DNA of 64,000 nt, taken from the NCBI GenBank assembly GCA_035477115.1, contig DATIKW010000039.1, positions 62,001-126,000 of the forward strand. Reading direction: 5' to 3'. The first letter of the stretch is position 1, and the number at the start of each line of letters is the position of its first letter. The position numbers were made by a program, and so were the translations under genes. Below the pieces are notes generated by a model that saw nothing but the letters and a program-made list of their open reading frames with translations, did not search any database and was not told where the DNA came from. Of this stretch, positions 59,596 to 64,000 are shown one piece after another. The stretch is from UBA995 sp035477115. GTDB taxonomy: Bacteria > Bacillota > Sulfobacillia > UBA995.

Positions 59596-60987
59596 GTGGG
59601 CAGACTCTTTCTCTATCCACCCGGCGACCGTTCGGGAGAGGAACTGGCCCGCCGCCTGTACCCCCGGGGCATGGCGGTGGCCTCGGACCCGGGGACCGGT
59701 GACTGGGAGATCGTCGTGCGCTGGCGAAATACGACCGGCGACGATGCCCGCTACCCGCTGGTACTCAATGAATGCCGGGCGGTGCGAGACCTCGAGTCCA
59801 GATGGCCGGCCGTGTTACAGGCTAACCGCATCCGGGTCTCGTCGAGGAAGGCCCTCGAACGTCCATACCCCGGCACCTATCGGATATTCGTGTGCAACTT
59901 GCGACCGCTTGCCGCCTACCGGGCGACCCGGCGAAGCTGGCAGCGAGTCCGCCGCCGACTGCCGCGCCTCAGTCATCGTGCAGTGCGGGCGGCCTATTTT
60001 CTCGGACTCGACTTCGGAGCCGTGGACGCGACCCGCGGCGGCAGTATCCTGCGGGTTCACCCCTTCCCCGACTTGCCCTCAGGCCTGGTTGGGTCCTTCA
60101 GCACCGCTCTGGCCGGTTTGGCCGCCGAACTCGAGCATCGGGTCCACTCGCGGCAGTTGACCGGGGCTGCGCCGCGGCCGGCCGTCCTCGGCGCCGATCC
60201 GGAGTTCATGCTGGCGCGCGCCAGGACGGGCCGCATGGTGCCGGCCTCGGCCTTCTTCCCCCGCTATGGCTTCGTCGGCTGCGATGAGCGGGCAGTATGG
60301 ACGCCCCGTCGCCGCCGGGCGCTGGCGGAGATCCGCCCCCGGCCGCGTTCCGACCCCCGAGAGCTGGCGGAGGCCATCGGGGAAGGTCTGCGCCGGGCCC
60401 TGCGCCGGGCGGCCCGCCGCCGCGTCCTCGGCGTTGCCGGCAACATGCCCTTTCGCGGGTTCCCTACCGGCGGCCACATCCACTTCTCCGGCGTCCGGCT
60501 GGGTTCTCGGCTCATGCGCGCCCTGGACAACTACCTTGCCTTACCCTTGCTCATGGTCGAAAACGCCCGTACCGCCCGATTGCGGCGCCGGCGGTATGGT
60601 TTCCTGGCCGATTGGCGCACCAAACGCCACGGGTTCGAGTACCGGACACCGGGGAGCTGGCTGGTATCGCGGGATGTGGCCCTTGGCGCTCTCTGCCTGG
60701 CCAAGTTGATCGGCGAGGACTTCGAACAACTCCGAAGCGCCCCCTTGCAGGAAGCTCCCCTCGCCCGCGCCTTTTACCGGTGCGACAAGCAGACGCTGCG
60801 GCCGGTCATCGCCGGGCTGTGGCGCGACCTCGCCCTGACCCCCACCTACCGCCTGTTTCGACCCGAACTAGACGCCCTGCGGGCCAGAATGGACGATGCC
60901 TGGGAAGGGAGCGAGCGGGAGGACCTGCGCCGAACCTGGGGGTTGATCCCCACCCGGAAACGGCCCTCCCGCCGTCGGTCCCGGTAG
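59596..60987 (+). CDS. phiEco32-type COOH-NH2 amidoligase-like protein
   Basis: This 463-residue protein has glutamine-synthetase-fold amidoligase motifs in its C-terminal 280 residues. They are LGADPEFMLARA (about residue 202), CDERAVW...ALAEIRPRPRSDPREL (metal-binding Glu plus RP), FPTGGHIHFSG (about residue 295) and KRHGFEYRTPGSWLVS. These are the blocks of the phiEco32-like COOH-NH2 ligase group. The first 190 residues match nothing I know and are Arg-rich. GTG 59596 follows GGGAGAT. It is third in a cassette with two ATP-grasp ligases, which suggests stepwise peptide or amide assembly. Its TAG stop lies inside a palindromic repeat. Confidence 0.8.
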   Translation: MGRLFLYPPGDRSGEELARRLYPRGMAVASDPGTGDWEIVVRWRNTTGDDARYPLVLNECRAVRDLESRWPAVLQANRIRVSSRKALERPYPGTYRIFVCNLRPLAAYRATRRSWQRVRRRLPRLSHRAVRAAYFLGLDFGAVDATRGGSILRVHPFPDLPSGLVGSFSTALAGLAAELEHRVHSRQLTGAAPRPAVLGADPEFMLARARTGRMVPASAFFPRYGFVGCDERAVWTPRRRRALAEIRPRPRSDPRELAEAIGEGLRRALRRAARRRVLGVAGNMPFRGFPTGGHIHFSGVRLGSRLMRALDNYLALPLLMVENARTARLRRRRYGFLADWRTKRHGFEYRTPGSWLVSRDVALGALCLAKLIGEDFEQLRSAPLQEAPLARAFYRCDKQTLRPVIAGLWRDLALTPTYRLFRPELDALRARMDDAWEGSEREDLRRTWGLIPTRKRPSRRRSR

Positions 60988-61014
60988 GGGCGGGTTCAGA
61001 ACCCGCCCCTACCG
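60982..61014. repeat. Dispersed palindromic repeat, copy 3 (perfect), holding two stop codons
   Basis: A perfect 16-bp inverted repeat lies around a single central A at 60998: CGGTAGGGGCGGGTTC, A, then the exact complement. The plus-strand TAG at 60985-60987 ends the amidoligase gene. The mirror TAG on the minus strand (61011-61009) ends the carboxypeptidase-repeat gene. As RNA it would form a very stable hairpin and may also terminate transcription in both directions. Confidence 0.85.
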
Positions 61015-63945
61015 CGCTCCCGCATGGCTGCCGAGGCTGCTCATGGCCAGCTCAGCCCAACGGACCCTCGCCTGCAGGGGCTCGCGGGCCGAAACTTCCA
61101 CCAGGAAGGCGGTGAGGCCGAGGAACTCCCCCGCCGCCCGCGCCAGGCTCCCCCTGACCGGGCCGCGCAACGCCGTCCACCGGGCTATGGTCCGGGACTC
61201 CCCGGCGTTGAGGTCGGCGACCATCCGGTCGGCCAACCGCTGGGCGCCGGTCACCGGGTGGTAGATGACCGTCTGGCCGAACTCGCCCCGGTTGCTCCGG
61301 TAGTAGTCGGCCCCTTCCGTGAACGTGACGATATGGGTCACCCGATGCCGGCGGATCGTTTCCCAGATGCCGGAGGCCAGGGGACCGACCGGGTTCTGGC
61401 CGGCCGCCATCGGGAAGGCGCGGTTGAGATCGCCCTCGCCGGGCACGGCCGCCAGTCCCAGGTCCAGGGCAAGCCGGTTAGCCTCGGGCAGCACGAGCAG
61501 GCTGCCCCGCTGGGGACGCCATCCCTGGGTCACCAGCTGCCGGGTCGCGGTCGCGCTCCAGGTCTCATCACCGCGTAGACCGCCCACCATCAGGATTACC
61601 GGGCCGGGCTGGCCGCTGTCGATCCGGTACAGCGGAGTGGCGTGCCGGGTGTCGGCGGCGATCCACTCGCGGCTCATCCCCACCGGCAACGGAGGCGGAA
61701 CCGGTTCCGGATAGACGGGCGCGGCCAGGTTCAGCGCCGCCAGCAGTCCGTCGGCGATCCGCGCCCCGCGATCCGCCCGAATCGCGGGTTCCTGGCGGCG
61801 ACACAGTACCACCAGGAACGCCGGGACACCCAGCAGCTCGCCGGCGGCCCGGGCCAAGCTCCCCCGCACCGGGTTGCGCAGCACGGTGAAGCGGGGCAAG
61901 TTCCGCTCCTCGATCCGGTTGGCGGCCGCCGCCATCGCCTGGGCGAGCGAGCCCGACTCCCCGACCGGGAAGTGGATGATGGTCTGGCCGGAATGGCCCA
62001 GGCCGGCCAGGTGGTACTGATCTTCTTCCACGAAGCTGACCAGGTAATCGACCGATTCCTCGCGCAGGAGCGACCATATGCCCCGGGCCACGGGATCCGA
62101 CGGGATCTCCCCTGCCGCCTGCGGGAAGGAGCGGTTCAGGTCGACACCCCCCGGCGCCGTACGGGAGCCGGCGGCTATGGCCGTCCGGTTCGCTTCGGGT
62201 AACACGAGCAACCGGCCTGCCCTGATGGGGAAGTCAGTTACCAGTCGGGCTGCCGCGGCGGCGCCGGGCTCATCCCCCCGCATGCCGCCGACGACGAGGA
62301 CGGTGGGGCCCGGCTCCCGGCCCACGATGACCCGCAGCGGGGTGGCGTGCGCCGTGCCAGGGAAGAGGATACGGGTGAGCGGGCCAGGCAAGGGGGCCCG
62401 CTCCTTCATGCCGAGCCGGGCGAGCAACTCATCGGCGATGGCCAGACCCTGGGCGGCCCGGGCGTCCAGCGACTCCCGGGAGGTCAGCACGACCAGGAAA
62501 GACTTCGCCCCCAGCCACTCCCCGGCCGACCGGGCCAGGCTCCCCAGCACCGGCGGGCGCAAGCTGGTGAACGTCGCGAGCTGGCGGTCGACGGTCAGGT
62601 TCGCCGCGGCCGCCATCGCCTCGGCCAATGCCTCGGTCCCGGGGTTCGGGTAGTAGACGATGGTCTGTCCGAAGTCGCCCGCGCCCGCCTGATGGTAACC
62701 GGCGTCTTCCACGAAACTGACGACGTGGTCAATCCCGTAGGTGTTGAACAGCTGCCAGATGGCCGCGGCCAGGGCCGAAGTCGGCTGGACCCCCGCCGAT
62801 CGGGGGAAGGCCCGGTTCAGGTCGCCCTCGCCCGGGGCGGTGCGGGTGCCGGCGGCAATGGCTCTCCGGTAAGCCTCGGGTAATACCAGCAGCCTACCGG
62901 TGGTCACCTGGAGCTGGGCCGCGAGGCGGGCAGCCGCCATCGCCCCCGGCTCATCGCCGCGGAGACCGCCCACGACCAGTACGGACGGGCCGGGTGATCC
63001 GCTCTCCCAGGCATACACGGTCGTCTCATCGGCGGTTCCGGGGCGAAGGGGAAGCCGGTTGAGTCCCGGTACAAGGGCGGACGGCGGGTCGGTGCCCGGG
63101 TCGTCCTCGCCCTCGCCCGGAGGCGGTTCCTCCCCGGGAGGCTCGCCGGGAGGCGGCGGTGCCCCGGGCCCGGTCATGCCCAGCTCGCGGAGGAAGATCT
63201 CCACCACCTGGACCTGGTAGCCAATGCGTTCCGCCAGGGGCAGCCTTCGCGAGGTCTCGAATATGTAGGCGTTAACCCCGAGGAAGGCGCCGGCCGCCCG
63301 GGCGATGCTGCCCTGCACCGGATAGCGTAACAGCGTGAACTGATGCAGGGATACGCTGATGCCGCGGTTCAGCTCCTCCACGGCCAATCGCCCGAGGGGG
63401 GTGGCGGAAGATGATGGGTAGTGGATGATCGTCTGACCCACCGAGTTGACGGCGGGATTCCGGTAGAAATCGAGCGCCTCATGCAGGTCGAGAAGCCACT
63501 CCACCCGGTAATCGCTGAAGACCCGCCAGATCTCGCGGGCGATCATCTCCGTAGGCTGGGCGCCGGCGGTCGTCGGGAACACGCGGTTGAGGTCATACCC
63601 GCCTATGGGCGAGTTTCGCGTCCGTTGCTCGACAGCAGGACGGTTGGCCTCCGGGATGACGATCAGCGTCCCGGCGGCAATCTCCCGGTTGGTGAAGCGT
63701 CGCGCGGCCATCCAGCCGGCGACCTCGCTGCCGTGGACCCCGCCGATGAGCAGGAACACCGGGCCCGGGCGCGGTCCGCGGATGATGTACATGGGGGTCT
63801 CATAGGCGGTGCCCGCCGCCAGGGACCGGACCTCCACGGTGACCTGGGCCGCCGCCGGCAAGGCCGGCAACACGAGGACTAACTGTCCCAGTATCAGCAG
63901 CCAGGCCAGGAGCAACCTCAGGTGGATACGGACGGAACTGGACAT
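61009..63945 (-). CDS. Exported four-repeat M14/M99-like carboxypeptidase protein, repeats 2-4 degenerate
   Basis: This 978-residue secreted protein starts at ATG 63945 after AAGGGGTGG. A signal peptide (LLLAWLLILGQLVLVLPALP) precedes four tandem domains of about 220 residues related to AstE/M14-type zinc carboxypeptidases. Domain 1 (about 35-270) has zinc ligands in GGVHGSEVAG (His71, Glu74) and LLDLHEALDF (His155), plus DLNRVFP and Glu in AYIFETS. A Pro/Glu-rich linker follows. Domains 2, 3 and 4 read GGxRGDE (His to Arg) and lose the second His (VSFVE, VSFVE, VTFTE) but keep DLNRxFP. So one catalytic and three probable binding domains act on extracellular peptide or peptidoglycan. Confidence 0.82.
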   Translation of the reverse strand: MSSSVRIHLRLLLAWLLILGQLVLVLPALPAAAQVTVEVRSLAAGTAYETPMYIIRGPRPGPVFLLIGGVHGSEVAGWMAARRFTNREIAAGTLIVIPEANRPAVEQRTRNSPIGGYDLNRVFPTTAGAQPTEMIAREIWRVFSDYRVEWLLDLHEALDFYRNPAVNSVGQTIIHYPSSSATPLGRLAVEELNRGISVSLHQFTLLRYPVQGSIARAAGAFLGVNAYIFETSRRLPLAERIGYQVQVVEIFLRELGMTGPGAPPPPGEPPGEEPPPGEGEDDPGTDPPSALVPGLNRLPLRPGTADETTVYAWESGSPGPSVLVVGGLRGDEPGAMAAARLAAQLQVTTGRLLVLPEAYRRAIAAGTRTAPGEGDLNRAFPRSAGVQPTSALAAAIWQLFNTYGIDHVVSFVEDAGYHQAGAGDFGQTIVYYPNPGTEALAEAMAAAANLTVDRQLATFTSLRPPVLGSLARSAGEWLGAKSFLVVLTSRESLDARAAQGLAIADELLARLGMKERAPLPGPLTRILFPGTAHATPLRVIVGREPGPTVLVVGGMRGDEPGAAAAARLVTDFPIRAGRLLVLPEANRTAIAAGSRTAPGGVDLNRSFPQAAGEIPSDPVARGIWSLLREESVDYLVSFVEEDQYHLAGLGHSGQTIIHFPVGESGSLAQAMAAAANRIEERNLPRFTVLRNPVRGSLARAAGELLGVPAFLVVLCRRQEPAIRADRGARIADGLLAALNLAAPVYPEPVPPPLPVGMSREWIAADTRHATPLYRIDSGQPGPVILMVGGLRGDETWSATATRQLVTQGWRPQRGSLLVLPEANRLALDLGLAAVPGEGDLNRAFPMAAGQNPVGPLASGIWETIRRHRVTHIVTFTEGADYYRSNRGEFGQTVIYHPVTGAQRLADRMVADLNAGESRTIARWTALRGPVRGSLARAAGEFLGLTAFLVEVSAREPLQARVRWAELAMSSLGSHAGAR

Positions 63946-64000
63946 CGGTCCACCCCTTTCTTGTCTCCCCAGCACCAGGCGATATGCGAACATTGCTCCA

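Noticed and set aside
1..64000. tRNA, rRNA, CRISPR arrays, insertion sequences or prophage.
   Set aside because: No tRNA-like cloverleaf, regularly spaced direct repeats, transposase or phage structural genes were recognised on either strand. The phiEco32-type ligase alone is not phage evidence.

Overview
The window is a gene-dense, very G+C-rich stretch with about 55 protein genes and no rRNA, tRNA, CRISPR array or insertion sequence that I can see. The gene content points to an anaerobic, spore-forming, high-GC member of the Bacillota with Wood-Ljungdahl (acetogen-type) one-carbon metabolism: MetF/MetV, many Hdr/Flx electron-transfer subunits, two CooC ATPases and a DUF3786 protein. Other markers are a PdaB-like deacetylase, YheC/YheD-type ATP-grasp proteins, FloA, a DUF1846 protein and a YhaN/YhaO pair. 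The lineage is inferred from gene content only.

Layout. 1-6064: a cut-off membrane protein, a TGS-domain GTPase, an SbcD/SbcC-like (YhaO/YhaN-like) pair and a metallo-beta-lactamase-fold hydrolase. 6069-21871 (all minus strand): an almost gapless redox cluster. In transcription order it is DUF3786, two CooC, a split HdrA, a short MvhD-like protein, HdrC, a giant HdrA-GltD-HdrA fusion, FlxD, FlxC, FlxB, FlxA, MetV, MetF and a FAD amine-oxidase-type protein. I read this as a complex connecting NAD(P)H and ferredoxin to methylene-tetrahydrofolate reduction; no HdrB gene is present. 21953-25475: two exported proteins, one a lipase-fold protein without its serine nucleophile.

25627-39028 (minus): a type IV pilus locus. 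It has pilB-pilT-pilC, a promoter, pilA, a terminator, a large PilM with a membrane N-terminus, PilN, PilO, an O-antigen-ligase/TPR protein, a terminator, two PilX-like paralogues and PilV- and PilW-like minor pilins. 39166-43827: three tandem M42 aminopeptidases, a lone receiver protein and a threonine-dehydratase-family PLP enzyme. 43956-47884: a Pst phosphate transporter with two different PstB ATPases whose degenerate motifs are complementary. 48014-50830: NfeD, FloA and a small Pro-rich anchored protein.

50884-63945: DUF1846, an XRE-TPR regulator, the PdaB-like deacetylase, a GPH-family transporter and a nitroreductase. These are followed by a three-gene peptide-ligase cassette (two YheC/YheD ATP-grasps plus a phiEco32-type amidoligase) and a four-repeat exported carboxypeptidase-like protein in which only the first repeat keeps its zinc ligands.

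The most unusual items are the Hdr-Flx-MetVF supercluster, the ATP-grasp/amidoligase cassette, the asymmetric PstB pair, the pseudoenzyme repeats, and a palindromic repeat family that supplies stop codons to the genes it abuts. Many genes overlap by ATGA, GTGA or TTGA, so translational coupling is common. Several starts below were moved to GTG or TTG codons for this reason.
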